From positions 46,618 to 110,617 of the forward strand of contig CANQRV010000002.1 of the NCBI GenBank assembly GCA_947626355.1: a DNA stretch of 64,000 nucleotides, read 5' to 3'. The position numbers and the translations under genes were made by a program. Origin of the DNA: an uncultured Muribaculaceae bacterium (GTDB lineage Bacteria; Bacteroidota; Bacteroidia; Bacteroidales; Muribaculaceae). Numbering within the stretch: the first letter of the stretch is position 1; every line of letters begins with the position of its first letter. The notes under the pieces were generated by a model. The model searched no databases, was not told the origin of the DNA, and saw only the letters and a program-made list of their open reading frames with translations. Shown here in pieces: positions 9,161 through 18,894 of this stretch.

Positions 9161-9191
9161 CAAATATAATGCGATTGAATGAAATATGCAA
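9161..9191 (-). promoter_or_regulatory. Promoter of the glycosidase-like/LRR unit
   Basis: Reading the minus strand, TTGC (9191-9188) and TATATTTG (9168-9161) are 19 nt apart, fitting the phylum consensus. The first ATG lies about 39 nt downstream. The rest of 9123-9298 is very AT-rich and holds no gene. Confidence 0.65.
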
Positions 9192-9298
9192 TATATTTAA
9201 TACTATTTAACCAATATACTGATATGCTTGATGATATTTGTAATCATTAACATTTATTCATATTCGGACACATCGCTATTATTTGGCATTAGACGGCT

Positions 9299-12200
9299 TT
9301 ACTGTGGATCGGGATAGGTGAGGGTCGAGGCGCCGTTGTAGCCCGTTTTCTTCACGATCAGCTGCACCGGGATGTCTTCACGTAGCTGCTGGATGTGGCT
9401 GATGATTCCCACACGCCGTCCTGACTGACGGTGCAGGCTCCGCAACGTGTCCACGGCCTGCGATAACGCCCGGCCACTCAGACTGCCGAACCCCTCGTCG
9501 ATAAACAGTGTGTCGCACCGGCACAGCCCCGCGATGTCGCTGAGCGCCAACGCCAATGCCAGCGACACAAGGAAGGTCTCTCCGCCCGAGATGGTGTTGG
9601 CCGTACGCTCCAGACCTCCCATGTCGTTGTCGATCACCGATATCACGAACGTTCCCGGCTTCACCTTCAGCGTGTAGCGCCCGATCAGGGAGTCCATGTA
9701 GCGGTTGGCATGACGGATGAGGTCCTGCAGAATCCGACTCAACGCTATGTTGCTGAACCGTTTGCCTGTCGCGTCGCCGAGCAGCGCGCAGAGCGGTTCC
9801 CATCTGTCGGCCTCCGCTTTCGCCTTATCCCATGCTGTTTTCTTTTCCGTCACGGCAGTATCGTTTTTCTTCTGCGTCTCCAACCTCTCCTTGATCGCGC
9901 CGGCCTCACACAGCAGCTCCTCCTTCTTCCTGCCGAGCGCGGCGAGCCTCTCGTTGAGGGCTTCAAGGGCAGGTGGATTGTCGGCATCGACTTCCTCCGG
10001 CTTCGCCTTGATGACGTCTTCGAGACGCCGTCGGGCGTTGTCGAGATTGGCTTTTCTTCCGGCAAGCTCTTTCTTTATGTCGTCGACAATCTTTTGAAGC
10101 TTTATTACTTCACCGTCGGGCAGCTTTGCCATATCCGCGATATGGTCGAGTGTATATTCCGGATTCTTCGACAGATAATCTGCAAGCCACTTGCCGAGCT
10201 CGCGGCTCTCCGCCTCGCTTCTGTCAAGCATCTGGAGATTACCCATCAATTCGCCGGTGAGATTAGTAAGATTCCTGACGCTACCCGTTGTAGGTCTGGC
10301 AGCAGGTGTCAGCGCCATCCATTGCGGCATCAGCGAAAGCAATCCTTTCAGTTCCTCGCGCCTCTTCTCCTTTTCCTGCCGCATCTCATCGAGACCTCGT
10401 CTGTGGCTGTCGAGTGATTCCTTCAGCTTGCGATAATCCTCGATTCTCTCCCGGAGCTCGTCGATAAATCCTGCGGTCCGGCTTCGAGGGTCGTTCTGCC
10501 AGATGGCAGTATCGCCAAGCGTGTTCTCTACCTCGGTGAGGGCATTCTCGATATTGGCGGCATCGACACCTTTCCCGGCGGCGAGCGATTCAACCTCCGC
10601 CGATGCCTTTTCGAGCATCGACTTCGCGTTCACTTCCTCTGCCTTGAGTTTTTCAAGAGCTTTTGTCTCTTTCCGGAGCTTCCTGCGCTCATCATCTAGG
10701 TCTTTGGCTGTTTTCTCTCCGGCGGCTATGCCGCTTTCAGTCTTGCCGAGTTCTTCCTTTATGCCTGCAAGGAGTCGGGCGATCTCAGGAAGCAACCCGC
10801 TGTAATCCTGATCGGCCGGCAGCTGTGAGATAAATGCTCCCAGCTCTTTTCCCGCTTTCTCTTTCGCTTCGTCTGTTTCACGCGCGGCCTTGTCAAGACG
10901 TTTCGCGGATTCCTGCTTCTGCTTTTCGAGAGCCTCTCTTTCACTTTTTAGCTTGGCCAGCGAGGCTACCGCCTCGTCTTTCTCCTTCTGCGCCGCGGCA
11001 AGTTGCTCTTTGTCATGCCGGAGCCTTTCGTTGAGACGCTGCTCCAGCGGATCGACATCGGTCACTATATGGCCGCACACCGGGCAGGTGTCTCCCTCAT
11101 GCAGCGATGCACGTAGTATCTTCACGTCCGTGCTCGTGGCCCGCAGTGAATAGTCGTAATGCTCCTGTGCCATTTCGAGTCGCCCTGTCTTCTCTTTCAT
11201 CAGAAGTTCGGCTCCCATTATCAAGGTCTCCGACTCGGTCAGCTTAATGTCGAGTCCGATTATCGTCTCCCGTAGCTCGGCGGCGCTTTTCTCTCCCTTG
11301 ATGACGTTGTCGGCAAGCACCTTGACCCTCTCAAGAGAGGCTATGGCTCCCAGCTGACGGTCTTTCTTCTTGCGGAGCGTTTCGAGCCCCGACCCCTTCA
11401 GTTTCTCTTCCAGACCTGCAACGCTCTCCTCCAGCGCCGCAACCCCTTTCTGCTTCACGTCTACGCTCTCTATGGATCTCTGATGCTGCGGCCGGAGTGT
11501 CTCCTCTATAATTTTATTGGTGGCGGCGATTCGCTTCTCCTTGTCGTCAATCGCTTTCCGCCATTGTTCCACGTTGCGCAGCGAGGTGATCATGGCGTCA
11601 CCTCTGTCGTAGATCTCAATCCTTTCCTTATGAGTGTCGCTTTGCCGTTGCAGTTCTGCCACCGTTCCCGTTTCCTTCTCTATCCTGTCTAAGAGACCGG
11701 CATATAGGGCGAGGTTTTTCCGCATGTCATCTTCCAGACCCGCGATGGCATGACGTGCTTTCCCGGCTTCTTCTTCAGCGGCTTCTTTCCGGCGCCAGGC
11801 TCTCTGCGCCTCACCGGTACGGTTGCGGTCGTCGAGTATCTTCATGGCGTCGGCGAAGTCATCCGACCGGCTCCTTTCAAGAGTGGCGGCATATTCGGCC
11901 TGCGCTTTCCTAAGGCTCTCCTCGCTGTCAGCTTTGGCTTTCATCCAATCGGTGGCGTGGTTGACCGAAGCAGTCTCTTTGTCGATTGCTTTGGCTTTTC
12001 TTCCGATCTCCTCACCATGAGAGATGAGCGCCGCCGTCTCCTCGGGCGAGAGGGTATTGGTGGAGGCCTCCTCGTATTCCCGGTGCCGTCTCTCCGCTTC
12101 GTTCCTCAGGGCAGCGGTACGCTCGTAGATGCGGCGCCCTATTGTCGCGAATTTCTCGACGCCGGTGATTTTCTTCAGCAGGTCGGCCTTCTCGTCGCCC

Positions 12201-12733
12201 CTGCTCTGGAGGAAGGCGGCGAATTTCCCCTGCGAGAGCATGGTGGTGCGGGTGAACTGTGCGAAATCCAGTCCCACGAGCTGCTGCACTTTCTCCATGA
12301 TCTCCTTGTCGGAGGTCAGGGTGATGCCGCTCTCCTCGTCGCGCAGATGCCACACCTTTTTCTGAAACTTCCCGTTGGGGCGCCTGTATGCCCTCTGCAC
12401 GCTCCAGCTGGCGGTGTAGCGCCGCGCTCCGGCCTCGAATTCAAGCGCTGCATGGCAGAATCCGGTGCCGCGACGCATCAGGCGGCAAGGGTCGCTGAGC
12501 GCTATGGAGTCTGGCATATCGTCACGCGCCTGGGTGCGGTCGGCCGACGCCTCGATGCGCGGGGTGGTGCCGTAGAGGGCGAGGCAGATGGCGTCGAGGA
12601 TGGTCGACTTGCCGGAGCCCGTCTCGCCGCTGATCAGGAAGATGTCGGTGTCGCCGAGCATCGGGTCGGTGAAGTCGACGGTGACGTTCTCGAATGAGGC
12701 GATGTTTTCTATCTCGAGTCTTAGCAGTCGCAT
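9299..12733 (-). CDS. sbcC: Exonuclease SbcCD ATPase subunit
   Basis: SbcC is the SMC/Rad50-like ATPase that with SbcD opens hairpins and processes DNA ends. The 1144-aa protein has Walker A GETGSGKST near 36-44, a Q-loop region FTRTTMLSQGKFAAFLQS, two long coiled-coil arms rich in Glu, Lys and Arg, a zinc hook DTCPVCGH in the middle (about residue 545), then the ABC signature TISGGETF, Walker B TLFIDEGFGSL and a terminal switch His in ISHIQQL. Length fits the family. It begins 15 nt after sbcD and is cotranscribed with it. Confidence 0.97.
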   Translation of the reverse strand: MRLLRLEIENIASFENVTVDFTDPMLGDTDIFLISGETGSGKSTILDAICLALYGTTPRIEASADRTQARDDMPDSIALSDPCRLMRRGTGFCHAALEFEAGARRYTASWSVQRAYRRPNGKFQKKVWHLRDEESGITLTSDKEIMEKVQQLVGLDFAQFTRTTMLSQGKFAAFLQSRGDEKADLLKKITGVEKFATIGRRIYERTAALRNEAERRHREYEEASTNTLSPEETAALISHGEEIGRKAKAIDKETASVNHATDWMKAKADSEESLRKAQAEYAATLERSRSDDFADAMKILDDRNRTGEAQRAWRRKEAAEEEAGKARHAIAGLEDDMRKNLALYAGLLDRIEKETGTVAELQRQSDTHKERIEIYDRGDAMITSLRNVEQWRKAIDDKEKRIAATNKIIEETLRPQHQRSIESVDVKQKGVAALEESVAGLEEKLKGSGLETLRKKKDRQLGAIASLERVKVLADNVIKGEKSAAELRETIIGLDIKLTESETLIMGAELLMKEKTGRLEMAQEHYDYSLRATSTDVKILRASLHEGDTCPVCGHIVTDVDPLEQRLNERLRHDKEQLAAAQKEKDEAVASLAKLKSEREALEKQKQESAKRLDKAARETDEAKEKAGKELGAFISQLPADQDYSGLLPEIARLLAGIKEELGKTESGIAAGEKTAKDLDDERRKLRKETKALEKLKAEEVNAKSMLEKASAEVESLAAGKGVDAANIENALTEVENTLGDTAIWQNDPRSRTAGFIDELRERIEDYRKLKESLDSHRRGLDEMRQEKEKRREELKGLLSLMPQWMALTPAARPTTGSVRNLTNLTGELMGNLQMLDRSEAESRELGKWLADYLSKNPEYTLDHIADMAKLPDGEVIKLQKIVDDIKKELAGRKANLDNARRRLEDVIKAKPEEVDADNPPALEALNERLAALGRKKEELLCEAGAIKERLETQKKNDTAVTEKKTAWDKAKAEADRWEPLCALLGDATGKRFSNIALSRILQDLIRHANRYMDSLIGRYTLKVKPGTFVISVIDNDMGGLERTANTISGGETFLVSLALALALSDIAGLCRCDTLFIDEGFGSLSGRALSQAVDTLRSLHRQSGRRVGIISHIQQLREDIPVQLIVKKTGYNGASTLTYPDPQ

Positions 12734-12748
12734 GTCTTTATTAAGGGT

Positions 12749-13972
12749 TTAGAGGTTGTCGGTTTCTTCCATTATCTCTTCGAGGAGTGCTGCCATACCG
12801 TCGGTCCAGGGCTTATCCTGGGAGATGGCATAGCTTTTTGCCAGGTCGAGAGGCGACACCTCCCGCAGCTCCTCCACTGTCATGATATCCTCGTCAGCCA
12901 CCTTCCTGTCGGTGGCTTTCCTCACTATGTTGACCTTGCAGAAGCGCAGGCCGGCGTCGGAGCATATCTTCTCGGCCTGCTGCTGGAAGTCGGTCGTCAC
13001 GGGGTTCTCCGGGTCGTATGCTATGTTGAGCCGGATATAGGTGCCGAAGGGGAGGGGGGCGGCGTTGTCGGCGGCGTTGCCCTCTATCGCTTCCTGAAGC
13101 TGAATGAGCGCTTCGGAGGGGGAGACTCCGGAGCGGCCGCCGATGGTGGCAAGGGGGATTGCGGGGGAGATGGTGACGGTCGTGATCTGTGGCTCGGCGC
13201 CGCGATGCTTTATCTCCACTATGCTCACGGAGTGCTCGTAAGCCTCGTCGAAGCTCACGGCGAGGGGAGTGCCGCAGTAGCGTGCTGTGGTTCCGTTGCC
13301 GCCGTGCATGGTCTGGTGGCGGTGTATGTGTCCGAGCGCCATATAGTCGTAGCCGCTGCCGAGGGTGTCGAGACCCACGCAGTCGATGCCTCCGACGGTC
13401 GTCTCGCCGGCGTTGCTGTGGCCGGTGGTGTCGGCGGAGGCCACGCTGAGGTGCGCCATCACCACGAGGGGCAGCCCGTCGTCGTGCGAGTCGCGCGTAT
13501 GGGCGATCGCGAGAGGAAAGAAGTCGTCGGGGAGGTTGCGGCTGTGGGCGAATGGCAGGGCGAGTATGTGTCCCTTCCCTTCGATGGTGAATGTCACGGC
13601 GTCGGCCATCTCGCCGGGGTCGCCGGCGCAGCCGCCGTGGAGGCTCCCTATGGTCTCGATGCCGAGGCGCGACATCAGTGGGGCATGGGCCTCGTGGCGC
13701 GACGGGCTGTCGTGGTTGCCGGCCGTGAGTATCATCAGCATGTCGCGCCCTCCTGCCTCGCGCATCTCCACGAGTGCCTCCGACAGCATCGTCTGGGCTG
13801 CCGCCGAGGGTGTGGAGGTGTCGAAGACGTCGCCGCTCACAAGCAGTGCGTCGGGGTGCTCTTCGCTTATGATTCGTGCTATGTCGCTGAGCATCTCCTT
13901 CTGCTCGGGGAGGCGGTCCCAGCCCATAAATGTCTGGCCTATGTGCCAGTCGGATGTGTGGAGTATCTTCAT
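12749..13972 (-). CDS. sbcD: Exonuclease SbcCD nuclease subunit
   Basis: SbcD (Mre11-like) supplies the Mn2+-dependent nuclease. The 407-aa protein opens with ILHTSDWHIGQTF and has VSGDVFDT, the GNHDSPSRHE block and LGHIHRHQ, which are the phosphoesterase metal motifs in the right order, followed by a C-terminal capping region that contacts SbcC. The start at 13972 is the first ATG in front of the motif. A possible -7 element (TAATTTTG, 14005-13998 on the minus strand) lies upstream, without a clear -33 box. Confidence 0.97.
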   Translation of the reverse strand: MKILHTSDWHIGQTFMGWDRLPEQKEMLSDIARIISEEHPDALLVSGDVFDTSTPSAAAQTMLSEALVEMREAGGRDMLMILTAGNHDSPSRHEAHAPLMSRLGIETIGSLHGGCAGDPGEMADAVTFTIEGKGHILALPFAHSRNLPDDFFPLAIAHTRDSHDDGLPLVVMAHLSVASADTTGHSNAGETTVGGIDCVGLDTLGSGYDYMALGHIHRHQTMHGGNGTTARYCGTPLAVSFDEAYEHSVSIVEIKHRGAEPQITTVTISPAIPLATIGGRSGVSPSEALIQLQEAIEGNAADNAAPLPFGTYIRLNIAYDPENPVTTDFQQQAEKICSDAGLRFCKVNIVRKATDRKVADEDIMTVEELREVSPLDLAKSYAISQDKPWTDGMAALLEEIMEETDNL

Positions 13973-14053
13973 CTGATATATATATATTCCGGGATTCCAA
14001 AATTACGAATTATATCCGAGTTGAGTGAAATGTATTTGTTAAATTAATGCAAA

Positions 14054-14085
14054 TTTGTTTCGCAACTTTATTTTACTTACTTTTG
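14054..14085 (+). promoter_or_regulatory. Promoter of the Sel1-repeat gene
   Basis: TTTG at 14054-14057 and TACTTTTG at 14078-14085 are 20 nt apart. The chosen start codon is 24 nt after the -7 box; an upstream in-frame ATG at 14055 falls inside the promoter and is rejected. Confidence 0.75.
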
Positions 14086-14108
14086 CATCAGATAAAAACA
14101 ATAACGAC

Positions 14109-15116
14109 ATGAACGTATCCAGAACACTCACGGTCTTTCTATTGGCCGCCGGCTTCGCCTTTACAAGCTTTGCCCAGCAGACTTATATCATCAACTCGCT
14201 CAGGTATTCGCCGGAGCTCGAGAAGTATGCCGAGAACGGCAACGCCACGGCCCAGAACAATCTTGGCGTCGTCTATCAGAAGGGGAGCGGCGTGGAGGCC
14301 GACCTCGGAAAGGCCATCTATTGGTTTACCAAGGGAGCCGAGGGTGGCAACGACAAGGCGATGGTCAATCTCGGCGCCGCATATTTGAAGGGAACGGGTG
14401 TCGACCAGAACATTCCCGAGGCCGTCAGGCTCTTCGAGAAGGCGGCGCTCCAGATGAACCAGGGCGCTTTCTATAATCTCGCCCTTCTATACAGGGAGGG
14501 GCTTGGGGTCGAGAAGAATCCGGAGACGGCTTTCCGGTATGCCCTGAAGGCCGCTGACGCCGATGAGGTCAGCGAGAGATTCGATGAGGATGCCCTCTTT
14601 AATAAGGAGGATAAGGATGTCAGCGGGTCAGCCCAGTTCATGGTGTCTTCCTTCTACCATAACGGCTTCGGCACGTCGCCCGACATGGAGAAGTCGGTGC
14701 AGTATCTCAGGCGTGCGGCCGAGAACGACCATCCGGTGGCGGCATACATCATGGGCAATTTCTGCGAGAACGGCACGGGCGTCGAGAAGAGCCTGTTTAT
14801 GTCCGAACGCTTCTACCGCAAAGCAGCCGACAACGGTTTTCCGTTGGCCTCATATCTGCTGGGCAGCCGCTACGCCACAGGCGATGTGTTTAAGAAGAAT
14901 GTGGAGGATGCCGTGAAATATCTCACGCTCGCGGCGGCCGACGGCGCGAAGGTCCCGCCGATGGTCAAGGCCGACGCACTGCTCAGACTCGCCGATCTCC
15001 TTGATGCCACCGGTTCTACGTCGGATGCCAAGAAGGCGGAGTCCTACCGCTCCGAGGCCTCGAAGCTCCCGGCTCCCGACCCTGCCCAGATCAGTCAGAT
15101 CCTCAACGACATTTAA
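14109..15116 (+). CDS. Exported Sel1-like (SLR) repeat protein
   Basis: The 335-aa protein has a clean export signal (TLTVFLLAAGFAFTSFAQQ) and then tandem Sel1 repeats of about 36 residues with the pattern A..Lg.mY..G.GV..d...A..w..kAA, for example NNLGVVYQKGSGVEADLGKA and MVNLGAAYLKGTGVDQN. Sel1 solenoids act as scaffolds for protein-protein contacts, often at the envelope or in stress signalling. The position of the last unit (KKNVEDAVKYLTLAAADG) and a short Pro-rich tail end the protein. No catalytic domain. Partner unknown. It stands alone with its own promoter and terminator. Confidence 0.88.
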   Translation: MNVSRTLTVFLLAAGFAFTSFAQQTYIINSLRYSPELEKYAENGNATAQNNLGVVYQKGSGVEADLGKAIYWFTKGAEGGNDKAMVNLGAAYLKGTGVDQNIPEAVRLFEKAALQMNQGAFYNLALLYREGLGVEKNPETAFRYALKAADADEVSERFDEDALFNKEDKDVSGSAQFMVSSFYHNGFGTSPDMEKSVQYLRRAAENDHPVAAYIMGNFCENGTGVEKSLFMSERFYRKAADNGFPLASYLLGSRYATGDVFKKNVEDAVKYLTLAAADGAKVPPMVKADALLRLADLLDATGSTSDAKKAESYRSEASKLPAPDPAQISQILNDI

Positions 15117-15160
15117 GTTTCCACGTTCTCTCCAGGGATAGTGGGCAGATAATATGCAAT

Positions 15161-15199
15161 CTAATGCAACGGCGGTTACTGTAACCGCCGTTGCATTAG
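15161..15199. terminator. Perfect inverted-repeat terminator
   Basis: Two 19-nt arms (15161-15179 and 15181-15199) are exact complements with one central base, so the real loop must open a few pairs. It lies between the Sel1 gene and the regulator that points toward it, and can serve both. Confidence 0.85.
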
Positions 15200-15244
15200 T
15201 CTGTATTTCTCTGATAGTTCATTGGCTGTGGATGCTTCAGAAAT

Positions 15245-16994
15245 CTATAGCAGTCGCAGCAGGCAAACGAGGCTCTTCGTGTCGAGCTCCTCGCAAAACA
15301 GCTTCTTCCCAAGTTGCCGGCAACGCTTCGACACCGTCGACTTCGCCTTGCCCATCAATGCGGCTATGTTGCTCACTCCGAGTCCACAGCGCAGCAGCAA
15401 CGCTATCCTGTAGTCCGTCTGGTCCGTCTTTCCGTCTGACAGCATCATTAGATTGGCCTTGAAATTACCCGACTCTTCCAGGACTACCCTCTCCATGTCG
15501 TCCCACACAGAGTCGCAGTAGTTGATGATTCTTCCGTTTTTCAGAATCTCCTGTATCCTGTCGCTGACGCCCGACTTGAAGTATGCCTGGGGTGATACTG
15601 GCGTATCCTTGAGACACTTGTTGACGCTTTTCAGCTCGTCGAGCAGGCGTCTCCGCATGCTTCCGACATTGTCGGGAGGAGGCAAGAGCAAAATATCCTT
15701 TTTCCGAGGCTGGCTCTCCACATTCTCACAGTCGTGCTCCGCAGTGGGACAGTCGCAGTCCAGCTGATGGGTTGTCTTGAGCTCCATCAGCCAGCAGAGC
15801 ACCATCTGCATGCGCATCATCTTCTGCTTCTGGAGATACATCCTGACCAGGAAACAGATCAATCCCCCCGCGAATATGGCGGAGACCAGCACAAGCAGCC
15901 GGGACATGCCGTTTCTTTCCCTTTCCGCCTTCTCCCTCCCGCGCTCATGAAGGGTGTAGTTGTACATGGAGTTCTGGATTGCGGTCTGCTGCCCCTCGTG
16001 CGCGTCGATATATGAGTCGACGGTGGATTTATATTCATCCAGCAGTCGGCCCATCGAATCATTGGGGATATACCGCTTGAGCTCCGGAGTCAGCAGCATT
16101 CTGTATCCTATACGTTTGTTGTCGGGAATGTCGCTCGATGCAAGTTCGCTGGCATAGATATATGCGGTGTCGTATATGCCGGCCCGGTGGTAGGTCTCCG
16201 AGGCGATGGCGAGATATACGTTGCGGAAGTCGGGGATGACCTCGTCCGCTATCTGACGGATGATTGTTAATGCGGAATCGACCTTACCCTTGTCAAGCTT
16301 CACCGAGGCGAGATAGACCTGTATGTCGGCCGCGTCGTTGGCCGATATCCGTGACGCCCATTCATGCGCCTTACGGTAGGCGTCTTCGGCTTCATCATTA
16401 TTACCGAGTTTCTGCATGGCGTCTCCGAGCATAAGATGGTCGTATGCCAGGTTGAAAATGTCTTTTAGCAGGGAGTCCACACTCAGCGACTGCCGTATAT
16501 AAGGTATGGACTGGGAGTGCATGCGCAGCGAGTTGAGCAGTCGCCCGGTCTGGCTGAGGATATGCGATCTTAGTTCCATGCTGTGTTCGTCACCTTGGGT
16601 CTCGTCAAGCGCCGCCTGATAGTATTTCAACGCCGTGGGGTAGTCGCCGAGGTCGCTATAGACGCGCCCTCCATAATAAAGGGCCTCGGTATAATGAGGG
16701 TTTCCCTTGTTGCTGTCGTAATATTCGAGGCAGCTTTTTATCAGGCTGTCGGATGTATGCAGGATATACGCCTTGTCGCGCGCCTTCACTGTCAGTAGCT
16801 CGAGGTAATGGCGGTCAGCCTCGGAGAGGTCGTAGATGTCAATCTTCTCAAGCTCTCTTAGAGCCGAGTCCGGGGAATCGGAGACAGTCGATGCTATCCT
16901 GTTCAATGCCGGCGACTCATTCCCCCGCACATCTGCAGAGCGTTACCGCCAGCATGACGGCCAGTATTGGAAAATAGATTATCCTTTTAAGCAT
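15245..16994 (-). pseudogene. TPR-containing, membrane-anchored HTH regulator, frameshifted near its N-terminus
   Basis: The main frame (561 codons from GTG 16930) encodes TPR-like helices, one membrane helix near residue 330 (LLVLVSAIFAGGLICFLV) and a C-terminal helix-turn-helix (ALLLRCGLGVSNIAALMGK, then STVSKRCRQLG). This is a common Bacteroidales sensor/regulator layout whose N-terminus is normally exported. Here a lipoprotein-like signal, MLKRIIYFPILAVMLAVTLC, begins at ATG 16994 in a frame one base off; it stops at TGA 16917. Removing one base from the G5 run at 16922-16926 joins the frames to ...CRCAGNESPALN. A promoter lies right before 16994. The gene may be a pseudogene, a slippage switch or a sequencing error; the GTG-start product would lack its signal. 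Confidence 0.75.
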
Positions 16995-17002
16995 AGCGAC
17001 CG

Positions 17003-17033
17003 CAAATCTACAAAATAATATCGATTCTTCAAA
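17003..17033 (-). promoter_or_regulatory. Promoter of the TPR/HTH regulator
   Basis: On the minus strand, TTTG (17033-17030) and TAGATTTG (17010-17003) are 19 nt apart. The -7 box ends only 8 nt from ATG 16994, implying an almost leaderless mRNA and supporting that ATG rather than GTG 16930 as the true start. Confidence 0.6.
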
Positions 17034-17095
17034 ATCTTCAATGCGGAATATTATTGGAAGAATGACATCTTGACAGATGTATTATCCGAAAAAGC

Positions 17096-17122
17096 GCGTC
17101 CCCGACGCGGAGGCCGGGACGC
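17096..17122 (-). terminator. Possible terminator of the serpin gene
   Basis: GCGTCCC (17096-17102) and GGGACGC (17116-17122) can pair about 35 nt downstream of the serpin stop. A second small inverted repeat (ACATCT/AGATGT) lies about 20 nt further on. No strong T-tract, so moderate support. Confidence 0.4.
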
Positions 17123-17155
17123 ATCTGCCGAGGAGAAGACTTAGTAAGGAAGTGG

Positions 17156-18421
17156 TTAGAGCTTCGCCACGCGGCCCATCAGGAGGATTGTACCTGTCGA
17201 TGTCTCGCGGATCATGAATCGGAACGGACGGTTGAAAGTGATCTCAACCGGCTTTACTTCCTCGCCGTCCCATCCTATCATTTCGCCCGCCGTTCCGGCG
17301 GCTGCACGCGAGCCTTTCTCGTCGACGTAGATCCTGGCGGCATGCACTATGCGGCCCAGCGTAGTGCCACCGTCCTCAAGCATGGCGTTGAAAGAGGTTT
17401 TTCCCAGCCCCATGGCTTTCAGTATATCCATCAGCTCATAGGAGCTCTCCTGCGAGAAGCGGGGCAGCGTGATGATGGTCTCGGTGTCCCTGCGTGCCTC
17501 GAGGGCGGCGTTGATGTCGTCTTCGCTTACTGATGCGTCATCGGCCATGAAGAGCACCATCTCGTAGTTGCCGCTGCCGTATTTCATGGATACCATCTCC
17601 ATGCGGTCGGTCTTAGCGTATCCGAAAGTACGCTGCTGCTTCATGAAGTCGGCCCTGGAGCGCGAGCCGTCGGCGTTGGTGAAGTCGCCCTCCCCGGTGG
17701 CTTTCTCCATGAACGGGAAGAACCACAGTCCGTTGAAATAGAAAGCGTTCACCACCACAAGATCGGAGCGGGTCAGAGGCTGGCTGAGGAGGTTGGGGAT
17801 GAGGCCGTGTGTCCTGTCGCTGACCCAGGCGTTGATCCGGTCCTTGCCCTCGGAGGCGAGCGGGCATGTGTTGAGTGCGCCGTCGTAGCTGGTGCCTATC
17901 GTGCCGGCGAATGTGGGATTGATCTTCAAGCCTTCGTTGAGCCACAGCGAGTTGGCCAGCGAGATCTGCACCTGTCCGTCGAGACCGGGCAGCTCCGAGA
18001 GCATGATACGGTTGTAATTGTTGAGCGCGGCGAGGCCTGCCTCGCCGCTTTCCAGACCGAGCAGGCCGAGCACCTCGTCGCGTGTCTCGCCGTCGTCGCC
18101 GTTGGCCATCATGGAGAGCACGGAGAACACGCTGTAGGGCACCACCGTGATGTTCTCGTCGGTGCGGGCGTTGTTCTGGAGGTTATTCCAGAGGCTGAAG
18201 GCGAAGGTGTTGTTGACGCCGACGCCGGAGCGTGTCTCGGTGTCCATCTCGATGGCTTTGTACGGTGTTCTGTCGATTATCGGGTCTTCCTGCGTCGGAT
18301 TGTCCACTGGTTCGTCTACCGGCGGATCGACCGGGTTGATGTCCTGCGGGCTGTCGCTGGAGCATCCGGCGAGGCAGAGGGCCAGAAGCAAGGCTCCGGC
18401 TGCCATTGCAAATTTCTTCAT
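17156..18421 (-). CDS. Lipoprotein serpin (serine/cysteine protease inhibitor)
   Basis: A 421-aa serpin with a lipoprotein signal (ALLLALCLAGCSS, Cys about residue 20) and a Pro/Asp-rich linker (DPPVDEPVDNPTQEDP) before the serpin fold. Conserved stretches include FAFSLWNNL, NITVVPYSVFSVLSMMANG, ANSLWLNEG, VVNAFYFNGLW and the C-terminal FNRPFRFMIRETSTGTILLMGRV. The reactive-loop hinge DEKGSRAAAGTAG has small residues as in inhibitory serpins, so it likely traps proteases by loop insertion. Surface serpins in gut Bacteroidota are thought to protect against host or competitor proteases; the target here is not deducible. The P1 residue falls in GWDGEEVKP but cannot be fixed by eye. Confidence 0.93.
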   Translation of the reverse strand: MKKFAMAAGALLLALCLAGCSSDSPQDINPVDPPVDEPVDNPTQEDPIIDRTPYKAIEMDTETRSGVGVNNTFAFSLWNNLQNNARTDENITVVPYSVFSVLSMMANGDDGETRDEVLGLLGLESGEAGLAALNNYNRIMLSELPGLDGQVQISLANSLWLNEGLKINPTFAGTIGTSYDGALNTCPLASEGKDRINAWVSDRTHGLIPNLLSQPLTRSDLVVVNAFYFNGLWFFPFMEKATGEGDFTNADGSRSRADFMKQQRTFGYAKTDRMEMVSMKYGSGNYEMVLFMADDASVSEDDINAALEARRDTETIITLPRFSQESSYELMDILKAMGLGKTSFNAMLEDGGTTLGRIVHAARIYVDEKGSRAAAGTAGEMIGWDGEEVKPVEITFNRPFRFMIRETSTGTILLMGRVAKL

Positions 18422-18501
18422 AATGATATTCTTTAATAGTTGGTGAAAATAATAGTTGGCTAAAATTCGTTTGGTTGATTAAAAATTTCTGCTCTCTGGA
18501 A

Positions 18502-18678
18502 TCAGAGCTTTTTCTGGTAACCGTGACAGATCAACAAGTCTGTGAATGGATACGATGAGTTGTGATTCCCGGGTTCGGGGATCGGCTCGGGGAGCTGCTC
18601 GTTGTCTGAACAGCTTGCTATGACTGCGAGGAAGAGATATCCCAGCAGTCTGAACACATTCTTGATTTTGTCGTTCAC
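18502..18678 (-). CDS. Small putative lipoprotein, 58 aa
   Basis: Starting at GTG 18678, the product has a basic start (NDKIKNVFRL), a hydrophobic stretch LLGYLFLAVIASC with a lipobox-like cysteine, then SDNEQLPEPIPEPGNHN and a short tail ending QKKL. An in-frame stop lies a few codons upstream, so GTG is the only usable start. No known domain follows the lipid-anchor region, so it may be a genuine small lipoprotein or the remnant of a longer one. It sits just upstream of the serpin, in a tract of decayed small exported genes. Confidence 0.45.
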   Translation of the reverse strand: MNDKIKNVFRLLGYLFLAVIASCSDNEQLPEPIPEPGNHNSSYPFTDLLICHGYQKKL

Positions 18679-18743
18679 GTTAAAAATAGTTTATGGATTG
18701 TTGTTTAGCCTTGTTAAAAAAGCCGTTTTTGAGACATCACATG

Positions 18744-18872
18744 TCAGTTTGTGAAGGTTCCGTCGGAATACCAGCCATCGCCTTCGATGTGGACGAGGTG
18801 GTCGCCGGGAATAGTGATGATGAAATTTGTGTTGATGGTGGATGAGTAGTCCTCGAGTGCGTCATCGTTATA
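18744..18872 (-). pseudogene. Fragment of a small exported protein
   Basis: An open stretch without a start codon, bounded by in-frame stops at 18875 and 18744, reads DDALEDYSSTINTNFIITIP then GDHLVHIEGDGWYSDGTFTN. The beta-rich pattern and the position next to another small exported gene suggest the C-terminal part of a DUF3244-like Bacteroidota protein whose 5' part is lost. Function unknown. Confidence 0.35.
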
Positions 18873-18894
18873 TTAGCTTCAGAGAGATTTCGAT

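Noticed and set aside
12894..14000. A 368-codon frame on the minus strand over sbcD
   Set aside because: Extremely Arg/His/Pro-rich composition with no domain; it is a shadow of sbcD.
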